From Mauremys mutica (Eukaryota; Chordata; Testudines; Geoemydidae), in the NCBI RefSeq assembly GCF_020497125.1, contig NC_059079.1, forward strand, positions 15,147,553 to 15,211,552: 64,000 bases of DNA, given 5' to 3'. Position 1 is the stretch's first letter. Each line of letters opens with the position of its first letter. Positions 35,021 to 45,343 of the stretch are shown in pieces. Under the pieces are notes generated by a model. It was not told the DNA's origin, made no database searches, and worked only from the letters and a program-made list of their open reading frames with translations. A program made the position numbers and the translations under genes.

Positions 35021-35150
35021 AATAACGAGTAGTCCTTGTAGCACCTTAGTCTCTGGATAGTACATTAAACAGCAGTGGGAAAAGTGCTCTAAGGTGCCAC
35101 AAGGACTCCTCATTGTTTTTACTTATAGAGAGTAACACTGCACATAGCAT
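35021..35150. mobile_element. Two inverted Penelope-like 3' ends around a captured 35-nt segment
   Basis: Left: 'aacgagtagtccttgtagca' followed by 'ccttag'. Right: 'ctctaaggtgccacaaggac' followed by 'tcctcattgtttttact'. The right end is the reverse complement of the left with a few changes. Both match the 3' end of the Penelope-like family seen at 35427 ('gtggcaccttagagactaac'). Between them lies a copy of FGGY intron sequence from 32548-32582. No coding sequence is present. Confidence 0.75.
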
Positions 35151-35540
35151 CCACAGTTTGTACCCACAAAAAATGGAATCTAGCTGTTAAAAATCTGATC
35201 TGGTGTCAGTCATTTCTTAACTGACTTTCAGCTGTGTATTCCTGAGCTTTAAGAGTATGTGAAATCTCGATTCAGTCTGAAGGCTTTTGGTTTTCACCAG
35301 TCTTTAGCTTTGAGTTTGAAAACAAACTTAAAAACCTAGCCCAGATTTGCCAGGAGGCTTATAAATCTTTCAAACAAATGTGAAATGGTTGCTGTTTACA
35401 CATTAGAGGTGTCTAAATCTCTTCAAAAAAAAGAACAGGAGTACTTGTGGCACCTTAGAGACTAACAAATTTATTTGAGCATAAGCTTTTGTGGGCTACA
35501 GCCCACTTCTTCAGATGCATAGAATGGAACATATACGGAT

Positions 35541-35577
35541 ATATATTATATATACATACATACACACACACACAACA
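35541..35577. repeat. TA/CA microsatellite inside the Penelope-like 3' region
   Basis: 'tatatattatatatacatac' runs into 'acacacacacac'. Its position in the element's untranslated 3' region suggests it came with the element or expanded there. Confidence 0.75.
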
Positions 35578-35831
35578 CGAAAAGATGGAAGTATCCATAT
35601 CAACTCTAAGAGGCTAATTAATTAAGATAAGCAGTTATCAGCAGGAGGAAAAACAAACAAACTTGTAGTGGTAATCAAGATGGCCGATTTCAGACAGTTG
35701 ACAAGAGGTGTGAGGATACTTAACATGGGGAAATTAATTACACAGATTGAATCTCTCAGCCATTCCCAGTCTCTATTCAAGCCTAAATTAATGGTATCTA
35801 GTTTGCATATTAATTCAAATTCAGCAGTTTC

Positions 35832-36445
35832 TCATTGGAGTCTGTTTTTGAAGTTTTCTGTTGCAAAATTGTCACCTTTAAGTCTGTTACTGAGTGACCA
35901 GAGAGGTTGAAGTGTTCTCCAACTGGTTTTTGAATAATTCCTGATGTCCGATTTGTGTCCATTTATTCTTTTGCGTAGAGACTGTCCGGTTTGGCCAGTG
36001 TACATGGCAGAGGGGCATTGCTGGCACATGATGGCATATATCACATTGGTAGATGTGCAGGTGAACGAGCCCCTGATGGCGTGGCAGATGTGATTAGGTC
36101 CTATGATGGTGTCACTTGAATAGATATGTGGACAGAGTTGGCATCGGGCTTTGTTGCAAGGATAGGTTCCTGGATTAGTGTTTTTGTTGTGTGGTGTGTG
36201 GTTGCTGGTGAGTATTTGCTTCAGGTTGTGGGGCTGTCTGTAAGCAAGGACTGGTCTGTCTCCCAAGATCTGTGAGAGTGAGGGATCTTCTTTCAGGATA
36301 GATCTTTGATGATGCGCTGGAGAGGTTTTAGTTGGGGACTGAAGGTGATGGGAAGTGGCATTCTGTTATTTTCTTTGTTGGGCCTATCACCTACTACAGG
36401 ACTTCTGGGTACTCTTCTGGCTCTGTCAGTCTGTTTTTTTTCACT
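35832..36445 (-). pseudogene. Penelope-like GIY-YIG endonuclease portion (degenerate)
   Basis: The frame at 36266-35832 reads VLAYRQPHNLKQILTSN, a cysteine-bearing segment CNKARCQLCPHI, then VIYAIMCQQCPSAMYTGQTG and QSLRKRINGHKSDI. The 'VIYAI...MYTGQTG..LRKRINGH' pattern is the GIY-YIG nuclease core, with the Arg and His positions kept. This domain nicks the target DNA for insertion. The linker upstream (36270-36445) is in a different frame from the RT piece, and the frame beyond the core drifts, so the copy is dead. Confidence 0.85.
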
Positions 36446-37009
36446 TCAGCAGGTGGGTATTGTAGCTGTAAGAATGCTTGATAGAGATCTTGTAGATGTT
36501 TCATCTGAGGGATTGGAGCAAATGTGGTTGTATCTTAGAGCTTGGCTGTAGACAATGATCGTGTGGGTGTGTTCTGGATGGAAGGTGGAGGCATGTAGGT
36601 AAGTATAGCGGTCAGTAGGTTTCCGGTATAGGGTGGTGTTTGTGTGACCATCGCTTATTAGCACAGTAGTGTCCAGGAAATGGACCGCTTGTGTGGATTG
36701 GTCTAGGCTAAGGTTGATAGCGGGATGGAAATTGTTGAAATCATGGTGGAATTCCTCAAGGGTTTCTTTTCCATGGGTCCAGACGATGAAGATGTCATCA
36801 GTGTAGCGCAAATAGAGCAGGGACGTTAGGGGATGATAGCTGAGAAAGTATTGTTCTAAGTCAGCCATAAAAATGTTGGCATAGTGTGGGCCATGCGGAT
36901 ACCCATCGCAGTTTTGCATGGTTTTGATGTGAAATGCATCAGAAAGAAAAGGGAATAAGTTGGCATACTCCCTTGCGAAATGAGTTCCCCGAGCTTCACA
37001 AAGCTCCAC
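36446..37009 (-). pseudogene. Penelope-like reverse transcriptase, C-terminal half
   Basis: The 187-codon frame carries the words FHIKTMQNCDGYPHGPHYAN, then MADLEQYFL and the RT catalytic box YLRYTDDIFIVW (the two aspartates of motif C). These are followed by FLDTTV and LYRKPTDRYTYLH. The motif order fits Penelope-like RTs. It begins in the middle of the RT domain, so motifs A and earlier are absent. It loses frame near 36446, where the linker to the endonuclease should follow. Confidence 0.88.
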
Positions 37010-37012
37010 TCT

Positions 37013-37971
37013 GCTCTTGCAAGGAAAGTGCAGAATGCTTAATTCTGGGCTTGTAGCTTAGTGAAAGTATTGGTAGAAATTATTTTCAGACATCTTTTAA
37101 AATGAAATGCATTTGAAATTTTGAAGCCCACATACTTTTTTGTACTGATTTGGGGGGAAGGTGTACTTTATTTTGCTTTTGAAAGTTTTTCATTTCACCT
37201 TTAATGCATGTCATCCACATGCCATTTACTGTGTACTACCTACCTGTCCACCAATAGGTCAGAGTCATACCTCACGCAGACTTCAGTAGAACTACTCAAG
37301 GGATGAATTTGCCCACTATGCTTTATTTACCATTTTCCTTCCAGCTGGTTTTATCATCAATAGTTTTTAGCCTTAGAGCTCCAGCATCATCTGGTTGAAA
37401 TACATTTGTGACCTTTGGAAGTAGGAAAAAGGAAGACAGCAACATCTCATTTTCGGGCAAAAATTGTTCTCCGAGAACTGTATCACACAAGATTTCAAGT
37501 TTCTGTGCTTCTCTACATGCATAGAGTTTATAGTGGGAGCTTCATGCATGTAGGGAAAACAAGGATCTCTGTGTCTTGCTCCACCTTGTCATTCTGAAAG
37601 GACAGTTTTGCTCTTCAGACTGGATTTACCCGTGTTTACAAAAATGCCTCTGTAATGCAGAGCTTTCATACTTCCTATGGCCAACTGCCAGTAAAGCAAT
37701 TGGGTCTGGTGGACTATGTCAAGGGAGGCATGAGCATGGACAATGCTTCCTTGATGTCCCAGTGGTCTGACTGCTGAGGGAAAACTGAACTATGCAGCCC
37801 AAAGAGCATTGTTCTTGGCCATCAGCTACAATTTGGTGCTTTTCCATAGAGTTGAACCGAGGCCCATCTGTCTGGAGATACTTCACAAAGGGGATGGCAG
37901 TGAGTGGTGGAGCTTGGAGAAGAGCCTCTCAGTGACGGTCTTCGGCAGTCATGCCTAGCAGTTGGAGTAGG
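37013..37971. other. FGGY intron interval with no recognised feature
   Basis: I see no gene, exon or repeat border here. Confidence 0.4.
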
Positions 37972-38499
37972 TGTCAGGTCTAGTGGTCAAAGCAGAAGGT
38001 CAGAACCAAAGTCAGAGCCAAGAGTCAAAACAGAGTTGGATCCAGAAATTGGAGCCAAGAGTCAGAACCAGATTACCTGGAATATGGAAAGGCAGGAGCA
38101 GGGCTGGTTCCAAGTAGGGGCAAGGTTGGAACAGGACTAGAACAATGCAGGGGGTGGGGCACGATCTAAACTAGAATGAGGCTGGTTACAGGGCAGGGTC
38201 AAGGCTGGAGCAGGGCTTGGAGTGAGGCAAGCACAGGGAGGCAGAAACACCACAGCTGCATGCACTGAGTAGCCACAAAGCCTCTGCAGCTGCTTGGCTT
38301 AAGAGCAAGAGCAAGCGCCTCTCTGCCTTATCCAATCAGGTGGTTCTGCTGTGCAGGGCCGGCTCCAGGTACCAGCCTACCAAGCACCTGCTTGGGGCGG
38401 CACCTTGGGAGGGGGCGGCACTTGGGGTTTGTTTTTGTTTTTTGTTTTGTTTGGCCAGGCGGCGCTGGGGGGAGGCGGCGCTTAGGAGGGTGATGCCAT

Positions 38500-38903
38500 C
38501 AGGGGCGGCTCTAGAAAATAGGCTGCCCCAAGCAGCGCGGTGTGCTGCGCCGCCCTTCCTCGGTCCCGCGGCGGGTCCCCTCTTCCCGCGGCTCCGGTTG
38601 AGCTCCCGCGGCAGGTCCACCGGAGCCCCGGGACGAGCGGACCTCCCGCGGGCACGGCTGCGGACGGTTCGCGGGTCCGGCGGCTCCGCTTGAGCTGCCG
38701 CAGTCATGCCTGCGGGAGGTCCAGCCGAGCCGCGGGACGAGCGCCCCCTCCGCAGTCATGCCTGCGGCAGGTCCGCTCGTCCGCGGCTCCGGTGGACCTC
38801 CCGCAGGCATGACTGCGGCAGGTCCACCGGCCCAGCCTGCCGCCCCCTAGATTTGGCCGCCCTAGGCAACAGCTTGGTTTGCTGGTGCCTAGAGCCGCCC
38901 CTG
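38500..38903. mobile_element. Second hAT-type MITE nested inside the first
   Basis: CAGGGGCGGCTCTAG at the left and CTAGAGCCGCCCCTG at the right are perfect 15-bp inverted ends. GATGCCAT flanks both sides (38492-38499 and 38904-38911) as a perfect 8-bp duplication. Its ends resemble, but are not the same as, the outer element's. The interior has inverted and direct 'ctcccgcggcaggtcc' and 'gcagtcatgcctgcgg' modules. It is non-coding. Confidence 0.9.
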
Positions 38904-38919
38904 GATGCCATGTAGGGGG

Positions 38920-39150
38920 GGCGGGGACTTGGGCGGTGCTTGGCTGGGGCGGGGACTTGGGCGGCACGATGCAACACTTGGGGTGGCGGGGACTTAGGCG
39001 GTGTGACGCTCGGGGGGGCGGGGACTTGGGCGATGTGATGCTCGGGGGGCGGGGACTTGGGCGACATGACACTCAGGGTGGGGACTGGGCGGGGCAATGC
39101 TCTAGGGCGGGGCTTGGGTGACGCTCGGGGGCCGGGCCTTGGGCGGCGTG
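38920..39150. repeat. GC-rich minisatellite-like array in the hAT element
   Basis: Units of about 30-35 bp built on 'ggcggggacttgggcg' are separated by variants such as 'gtgacgctcggggg', 'gtgatgctcggggg' and 'catgacactcaggg'. Roughly seven imperfect copies are seen. Confidence 0.75.
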
Positions 39151-39689
39151 ACGCTCGGAGGGGGGCGGCGCTCCTTGTTTTTGCTTGGGGCGCCAAAAAT
39201 GTTAGAGCCGGCCCTGCTGCTGTGGTCCAGCTACTCTCATTGGCTGCCTGGTGGCTGGGCAGGTGCAGCTGGAGGCCCTCATTCCTGACACTACCCTGTA
39301 GAAACTGGTTTTCCCTTCTTGTTTTTACTAAAACAAAGCCACCTGGTCCTGATCCTCTTCTCTAGTTCCCTGCTTGAGCTACTGCAGCCCTAGGGGTGGA
39401 CTAATTCCTGCAGTCTGTGCAGCCCCAGTGGGAGGTAGATGCAGGGACCAGGATGAAAATAGGGATGATGGATGTGGAAGAGGAGCTATTGTAAGCTCCC
39501 CCATAATTAGCTCCACACCTGCGAACTGGGTAGCCATAGAAAGTTTCACCAACGTGGTTGCTTTAGTACTAGTTACTTAATCTTGGATCCCAGGAAAAAT
39601 GTTCTTTCAAACTGTATTACATTAATGTGCACAAGAGAACTTCTAGTTCTCACACAGGCCAGTTAGTATGCGACATGTTGGTGCCCTTT

Positions 39690-39737
39690 AGAAATCACAC
39701 CCCCTAGTGTGCATTGCTGCTCCACGTAGACAAGCCC
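39690..39737 (+). repeat. Fragment of the 18467 MITE family with an uninterrupted site
   Basis: 'aaatcacaccccctagtgtg' followed by 'cacgtagacaagccc' parallels the sequence on both sides of the hAT insertion at 18650-19365. It gives the pre-insertion sequence. The left end of this copy could not be found. Confidence 0.6.
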
Positions 39738-40430
39738 TCAGAGGCTGTGATCAAGCGATCCCTCTTAGCATGTTTTCCAATCTTAATTATCCTTGTGGCT
39801 GTTCTCTGAACCCTTTCCAATTTAACAACATCCTTCTTGAACTGTGAATACCAGAACTGGACACAGTATTCCAGCAGCTCTTACATCAGTGCCAAATACA
39901 GAGGTAAAGTAACCTGTCTATTCCTACTTAAGGTTCCCCTGTTTATGCAGCCAAGGCTCTCGTTAGTCCTTTTGGCCACAACATCACACTGGAAGCTCAT
40001 GTTCCACTGGTTATCCACCATGACCCCTGAATCCCTTTCAGAGTCACTGCTTCCCAGGATAGAGTCCCCCATCTTGTAAGTATGGCCTATATTTTGTTCC
40101 TAGATGTGGACATTTACTTTTAGCTGTATTAAAACAGATCTTGTTTGCTTGTGTCCAGCTGGCCAAGCAATCCAGATCGGTGACTTGTCCTTTTCGTTAT
40201 TTACCACTCCAATTTTTTTTATCATCTGCAAACTGTATCAATGATGACTGTATGTTTTTTTTCACATCATCGATAAAAATGTTAAAGTAACATAGGGCCA
40301 AGAACCGATCCATGCGGGACCCCTCTAGAAACACACCCACTCAATGATGATTCTCTGTTTTCAGTCACATTTTGAGACCAATCAGGTAGCCAGTTTTTAA
40401 TCCATTTAATTTGAATCCGTTATGATCAGC
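39738..40430 (-). mobile_element. CR1 LINE 3' region, antisense
   Basis: The + strand reads 'tcttaattatccttgtggct' and 'ctgaaccctttccaatttaa', then 'accagaactggacacagtat' and 'tccagcagc'. Then come 'cttttggccacaacatcaca' and 'atcatctgcaaactgtatca'. These are the reverse complement of conserved CR1 ORF2 and its 3' part. The element is 5' truncated and interrupted by small gaps. Confidence 0.85.
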
Positions 40431-40599
40431 TTGGAGTTGGATAGTCAGGTGAGGAAATTTCCTGTTACCTGAATTTCCTTTTCTGAGCTTTTCACATCCC
40501 ACAAACATAAGGTCTGGCTCCCCGGTCTCAGGTGATGGGGAGTCAAAACTGATCTTTTGTCCTGGCTGGGACACAGGACTGACACATTCCCAGAATGAT
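40431..40599. other. Short unassigned stretch between CR1 and the GC-rich repeat
   Basis: I see no border or motif I can name. It may belong to either neighbour. Confidence 0.3.
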
Positions 40600-41288
40600 G
40601 GTGTCCAAATGTAAGCGGGCACAGACTCACCTGGTGGCCCCTCCTGCTCGTTATCCTCAGGAATTAGCTTCCAGCGTCCAAAGCGCCTTCTGCTGGCCAG
40701 TGATCCACCTTACCGCTGGCCCCCATGTTCTTCCCAGGACCCCAGTGCCTCTTTTACTGGGTGCTGCCCCCTGGCAGTACCCCCACAGTCTGGGTCTCCC
40801 CCTCCCAGGGGAACCCCCACCCACTATCCCCACTTCACCTCAGTCTTGGCTACTGCCCAGTCTCCATCTAGCCCCCATTCACTGGGGCAGATTGCAGTGT
40901 AAGCCACTTATCACAGGCAAAGGGGTTCAGACCTGCTGCCTCTGCCTCCCCATGGCCTGCCCCATTGCAACCCTGCATCTATTCAGCCTATAGTCAGGCC
41001 TGCAGCCTGGGGCTTTCCAGGCCAGAGCTCCCAGCTCCTCTGTCTCTTCCCCAGCCCTGCTCCCAATCTAGGTGTCTTGCTTAGGTCCCTTCAGCCAGAC
41101 CCTTCTCCCTCTACAAGCAGAGGGAGACTGCCTGGACCTCTAGCTCACAGCCTCTTATAGGGACCAGCTGGGCCTGATTGGGGCATGGCCACAGCTGAGT
41201 CTACTTTCCCCAATCAGCCCAGGCTTCTTGCCCCAACCACAGCCCTCTCAAGCCGCGCAGGGCAAGAGTGGGTAACCATCCCGCTACA
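40600..41288 (-). repeat. Unclassified C-rich interspersed repeat, possibly LTR-like
   Basis: The block is C-rich, with no open frame of note except a 132-codon one that has no domain. On the minus strand it would start TGTAGCGGGATGGTTACCC at 41288. The other border, near 40600, is unclear. I recall similar sequence as a common turtle repeat, but cannot name the family. Confidence 0.4.
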
Positions 41289-42060
41289 CCAAACCTCTTC
41301 TGGCTGCACTTTTCCCCTCACCTCCTTCTCAATGCACTCCCTATCCGTGGCCCCATGAAGTCGCGGGACCTCCTGGTCAACCTCCTCCTCGCCCTGGCAA
41401 AAATGGCCATCTACGTGACCAGGGAGAGGCGGTTGGCCAGTGAAGACGCCTGCGACTGTGGGGCTTGTTTCCGATCCTTAGTCCGTTCACGTCTCCAGGT
41501 GGAGTTCCTCTGGGCGGCGTCCGCTGGCTCCCTTGACGCCTTCGAGGAGCAGTGGGCGCTGTCCGGACACCAAACCTCTTCTGGCTGCACTTTTCCCCTC
41601 ACCTCGTTCTCTATGCACTCCCTATCCGTGGCCCCACAAAGTCCCGGGACCTCCTTGTCAACATCCTCCTTGCCCTGGCTAAAATGGCTATCTACGCAAC
41701 CAGGGAGAGGAGGTTGGCCAATGGAGACTTCTGTGACTGTGGGGCTTGTTTCCGGTCCTTAGTCCGTTCACGTATCCGGGCGGAGTTCCTCTAGGCGGCA
41801 TCCACTGGCTTCCTTGACGCCTTTGAGGGGCAGTGGGAGCTGTCCAGAGTTCTCTGCTCGGTGTCCCCGTCAGGCTCCCTTCTTATGACCCTTTGACCGC
41901 ACTCCTGTCCTTGTTCTTTTATTAGTTGTCCTCCGAAATCAGTTGGGTTTTGAGGTCCTGCAGATCCTCCCCTTTGGCTGGGGGGGATCCTTTAGCATTG
42001 GGCGGGCTTCCACCCGCCCAGTTCCCAGAAACCCAATAGGTACACCAAACCTCTACACTA
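41286..42060 (+). mobile_element. LINE ORF2 C-terminal tail with internal 281-bp duplication
   Basis: The + frame reads SRDLLVNLLLALAKMAIYVT, then RERRLASEDACDCGACFRSL and VRSRLQVEFLWAASAGSLDA. It is followed by a second, diverged copy of the same text from 41567. ACACCAAACCTCT marks the start of copy 1 (41286), the start of copy 2 (41567) and the extreme 3' end (42042). Copy 2 runs into a 3' UTR-like tail. The peptide looks like the extreme C-terminus of a non-LTR retrotransposon polyprotein. I do not recognise the clade. Confidence 0.55.
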
Positions 42061-42289
42061 CTAAATTTCCTGTTAACCATCATGCTGTAAACTAATATCA
42101 GTTAAAGGCATCATGTTGTGGAGGACTCTCCTGCCAAGCACTGCATCTGCAGGTCACACAGGATGTGTCTCAGAGATGTTCATGGAGACTTGTTTTTCAG
42201 AGTTACTGATCAGCCAGAGCACTCATGAGCATCAGCCAGAGCTGCAAGTGTTTATCACCTCTGAAAATTAAGCTTCTTTGACTTAGGGC
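42061..42289. other. Short intron interval with no recognised feature
   Basis: I see no gene, exon or repeat border here. Confidence 0.35.
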
Positions 42290-42532
42290 CAGATGGATGG
42301 TTAGGCACTAGCTTAGCACTTGGGAAATGCAGGTTCAGTTCCCTGCTCCACCATAAACTTCCTGTGCAATCATGGGCATATCATTTAACCTCTCTTCCTC
42401 TGTTCCCTGTCTGTAAAATGGGGCTATTAATAACTCACAGGGGTGTTGCAAGGATAAACGCATTAAAGACTGTGAAGCCCTTTGGGAACTACTGAGAAGC
42501 GCTATGTAAGAGCCAGATATTATTATTTACAA
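42290..42532 (+). repeat. MIR-type SINE, near full length
   Basis: The head 'ggatggttaggcactagctt' and box-B-like 'aggttcagttccctgctcc' are followed by 'catatcatttaacctctctt' and 'ctgtaaaatggggctattaa'. Then come 'ggtgttgcaaggataaacgc' and 'gaagccctttgggaacta'. It ends at a 'tattattattt' A/T tail. Confidence 0.8.
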
Positions 42533-42534
42533 AA

Positions 42535-42715
42535 GTATGTAGGCACCTAAAGATGCAGCTAGGCATGTAATGGGATGAGTACCTAAGAGAGTGTCTAGCT
42601 GCCATTGTCTTTCAATGAGAGATAGGTGCCTAATCTGTACAGGCAATTTTGTATATTCCTGTAGATGCCTAGCTGGCTCTTTAGTGTGTAAAACATCTTT
42701 GTAAATCTGGCCCTT
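42535..42715. mobile_element. Palindromic MITE, same class as 17003-17190
   Basis: 'gtaggcacctaaagatgcag' at the left is answered by 'tgtagatgcctagctggctc' and 'atctttgtaaatctggccct' at the right, around a 'ctttcaatgagag' centre. It has diverged from perfect complementarity. It sits directly against the 3' end of the MIR copy. Confidence 0.6.
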
Positions 42716-43184
42716 AATACCTCAGTATGAATTTAGGTGGTTGTTTTTTTTTAATTGGGCACTCTGGTTTCAGGATTCCAACCACAGTTAACGTCAAAGT
42801 TTGAAAGTCTCTCTCACACACGTACAAAGTGTTTGTTTTAATGTGTGTTTCATTATTAATCCAGCAAGATTCTATTTTCAAAGTCAGCCTGTTTTGGTAT
42901 TAAAACATGGAGACATCCCTGTGTGGGGGTTTATTGCAGAGATGCGGAGATGTCAGACCAAATGCTGGGAGCACTAGAAATCTTCTCCTCTTTCCACGTT
43001 AAACTTGGCATGCTGTATGTCATTCAGTAAACAAATTCTGAAGGTAGATCCGATCCCAGCTGTCCTGCTGGTGTCAGAAATGCCGGGAATTCTTGTAAAT
43101 CAGAGAACTACAGTAGATTGAACCATAGAAGAGAATTTGTTGTTATTTGTTTGTACTACCATAGCATCTAGAAATCTAACAGAG
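42716..43184. other. FGGY intron interval with no recognised feature
   Basis: I see no gene, exon or repeat border here. Confidence 0.4.
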
Positions 43185-43432
43185 ATTGGGGCTCCATCGT
43201 GCCAGGCACTGTGAAGACCCATAGAGAGAAAGTCTTCCAAAGAGCTTGCATTCTAAGTACACAAAAAACACACGAAGTGTTGGTTGGGGAAACACAGGCA
43301 CAGAGAGGTGAAGCATCTTGTCCAAGATCACACAGCAAATCAGTGGCAGAGCTAGGAACGGAATCTGTGTGTCCTAAACCTAATCCTAGTTTTGTGCCCC
43401 ATGCACTGGACCACACTGCCTCTCTAGTAAGT
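43185..43432 (-). repeat. MIR-type SINE, antisense
   Basis: The + strand reads 'aggtgaagcatcttgtccaa' and 'gatcacacagcaaatcagtg', then 'gcagagctaggaacggaatc' and 'actggaccacactgcctc', the reverse complement of the MIR core and tRNA-like head. The left part ('gccaggcactgtgaagaccc') resembles the tail class seen at 8579. Confidence 0.7.
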
Positions 43433-45343
43433 GGACTTCTCTCATTTTCTGATCGTTTATTAAATACACTGGTCAAAACTAAGAAGTACTAAATTAATAT
43501 TTAGTAAACAGCAGGTACTATTTTAGCATTTTTTTATGATTTCCAATAGTTGTTTCTCCTAGATTATCCATATACTGTACATATTATTATAGTTTGTATT
43601 GACCATATTTAATCATTTAATCAGAGCATCTGTACTCTGGCTAGGAAACCAATTAGTCTCACTATGTGGGTGGGTGGGCGTTTTAAAAATAGGGAAAATC
43701 AGCATATTTTTCAGTCGAAGGACTTAATGTACTCATATTGTAGAATATACATGATGTATAATCTCACATTGAATCACACTGCTATGAACTATCTTATAAA
43801 CAAATTCATATTGAACTGTGAGAAATATTTCCACATCTTATTTTTGTGGAGGTAGATGAATATTTGGTACACAAATTTCAACACTTCAAAACACTCCAAT
43901 GGACCTAATTTTCCTGGAAACACACATGCTTTTACCCTTGCAGTTTTCATGTACAATGCTACAAAACAAGGGTCAGATTTTCAGAAACTGGGATGGCATT
44001 TTTGCAAGCTTAAGTTGTCAGTGCAATAAATGTAGGTGATTTTTTTTGTCCCCACAATCATTAGCCCCTACAGTTTAAGCAACTTAAATGTCTAAAGGTT
44101 GTGGAAATCAGTGCCTTACTGGCTAAGTGAGATGTATTAAGGGTGCATAAAACTGTGTGCAAAATGGTTACTTGCCCTTGCAATTTTGTGCTTTTGAAAA
44201 TGGAGGCCCAGGCTAGGGTGGATCAAAAATTTGGCCCTAAATATAAGCAACATTGTGCCAGCAAAATTAGAGACTGCTTTTCAAAGTCAGGCCTGTAATC
44301 TCATTTTTTTTACATTCCATTTGCTTAGGTTTATTAAAATGTATACCATTCACTAAATACAATATAGACTTGTGTAACAAAATATCCTTTCTCTTAGGAC
44401 ATAAAATATACAATTTGATTTTATGCTGTAAACATGCATCACCGAAGGCCTTTGTAAGGCTTAAATCATGAACCTTTAGCCAGTGACTTTCTCCTTCTCT
44501 TCATCATCTCTTCATACTTCATGTTGTATATGTTAAACTAATGCATTTATTTAAACATGGAGAATAATTTGCTGCACCCAACCTCTTTAGAGTTTGAAGT
44601 TTGAATCTTAACAAAACTGCACTAAAGGTCCAGCCTTTCCAGTATTAAGTGATCCTTTGAAATCAACAAGATATTGATTATGTGTGTGGGGGAAAAATAT
44701 ACTGAAAGCTGGCCTGATGACAGTGTTAATTCCTATACAGAGGAATGAACAGCTCTTGTTATCTACACTGCCAGCCGCATGGCATATCAGTGAATAAATG
44801 TGGATGGGAAATAACTTTTCATATCTTAGAATTTTCAGTCCAGACACCATTTTCCACAGTGCCTCCATATTCCCATACAGGAGCTCTACCAGTCACAGAT
44901 TCCCTGCTTTGTCTCTGCACGTAGTGGGTGACGTTTAACTGCTTAGGGGCTGGAGAACCAGTCACATGGATCTCTCTGTATGTTTTCCTCGGTGCTGTAC
45001 AGGCAGCACCGTTACAAAGGTGATGGCTTGGAAAAGGGGGTGTCTCTCTATGGTAGAAGGAGGCTGATGCAGGGTAGTAGCAAGGAGAGTCACTGCAAAA
45101 CTAGGACAAATTGAGTGCAAATCCAGGAGAGCTGGAAGGAGGTTGTAGGAGGAGAGAATCTGTGAGATGTAAATCTGCTCTGGGAAGGGTTGCCAAATAT
45201 GGGGCTGGTAGAGAAGAAGATGAAATAAGAAAGATTTGAACTGAAGAGAGAGAGTGCAGAGGAGAGAACGGGGAAGAGAGGGCGAGCATAAGAGTGCACA
45301 TGAGAAGAGGGTAACCAGAGCAGAGGGCAATCTCTGAAATGCA
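43433..45343. other. FGGY intron interval with no recognised gene
   Basis: Pieces such as 'gggtcagattttcagaaact' (about 43972) and 'ttttcaaagtcaggcctgta' (about 44278) could be the two ends of a decayed palindromic MITE. Part of a 249-codon minus-strand frame falls here and runs into the hAT fragment; it has no domain. Confidence 0.4.

Larger units (their letters stand above)
35427..37012 (-). mobile_element. Penelope-like retroelement, 5' truncated
   Basis: On the minus strand the order is RT C-terminal half (37009-36446), linker (about 36445-36270), GIY-YIG endonuclease (about 36266-35900), then an untranslated 3' region. The 3' region ends in 'ctctaaggtgccacaagtac' and 'tcctgttctttttttt' near 35427. 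It contains a CA/TA microsatellite (35541-35577). RT followed by GIY-YIG is diagnostic of Penelope-like elements, which insert by target-primed reverse transcription. The upstream RT motifs are missing. Confidence 0.9.
38354..39216. mobile_element. Non-autonomous hAT element with perfect 8-bp target duplication
   Basis: The ends CAGGGCCGGCTC and GAGCCGGCCCTG are exact inverted repeats. CTGCTGTG occurs at 38346-38353 and again at 39217-39224, a perfect 8-bp duplication as made by hAT transposases. The interior is very GC-rich, with many 'ggggcggggacttgggcgg' units at 38920-39150. It contains a second, smaller hAT element (38500-38903). The open frames of up to 146 codons here are composition effects. 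Confidence 0.88.
37972..39290. mobile_element. Outer repeat with TGTCAGG...CCTGACA ends, split by a hAT element
   Basis: The left end TGTCAGG (37972) and right end CCTGACA (39290) mirror each other. Left of the insertion the sequence has degenerate 'agtcagagccaagagtcaaa' and 'gcaggagcagggctgg' repeats. After removing the insert at 38354-39216 and one 8-bp duplication, about 448 bp remain. TG...CA ends would fit a solo LTR, but the mirrored ends also fit a DNA element. I leave it unclassified. Confidence 0.5.

Noticed and set aside
38920..39150. CRISPR-like array of regular repeats
   Set aside because: Units are imperfect and contiguous, without unique spacers, in a vertebrate hAT element; it is a minisatellite-like array.
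38336..39365. Arg/Pro/Gly-rich frames of up to 146 codons, and a possible CpG island promoter
   Set aside because: High CpG comes from two nested hAT elements with clean target duplications; no first exon or conserved start follows.
40595..40993. 132-codon proline-rich frame
   Set aside because: Lies in a C-rich interspersed repeat with no protein domain.
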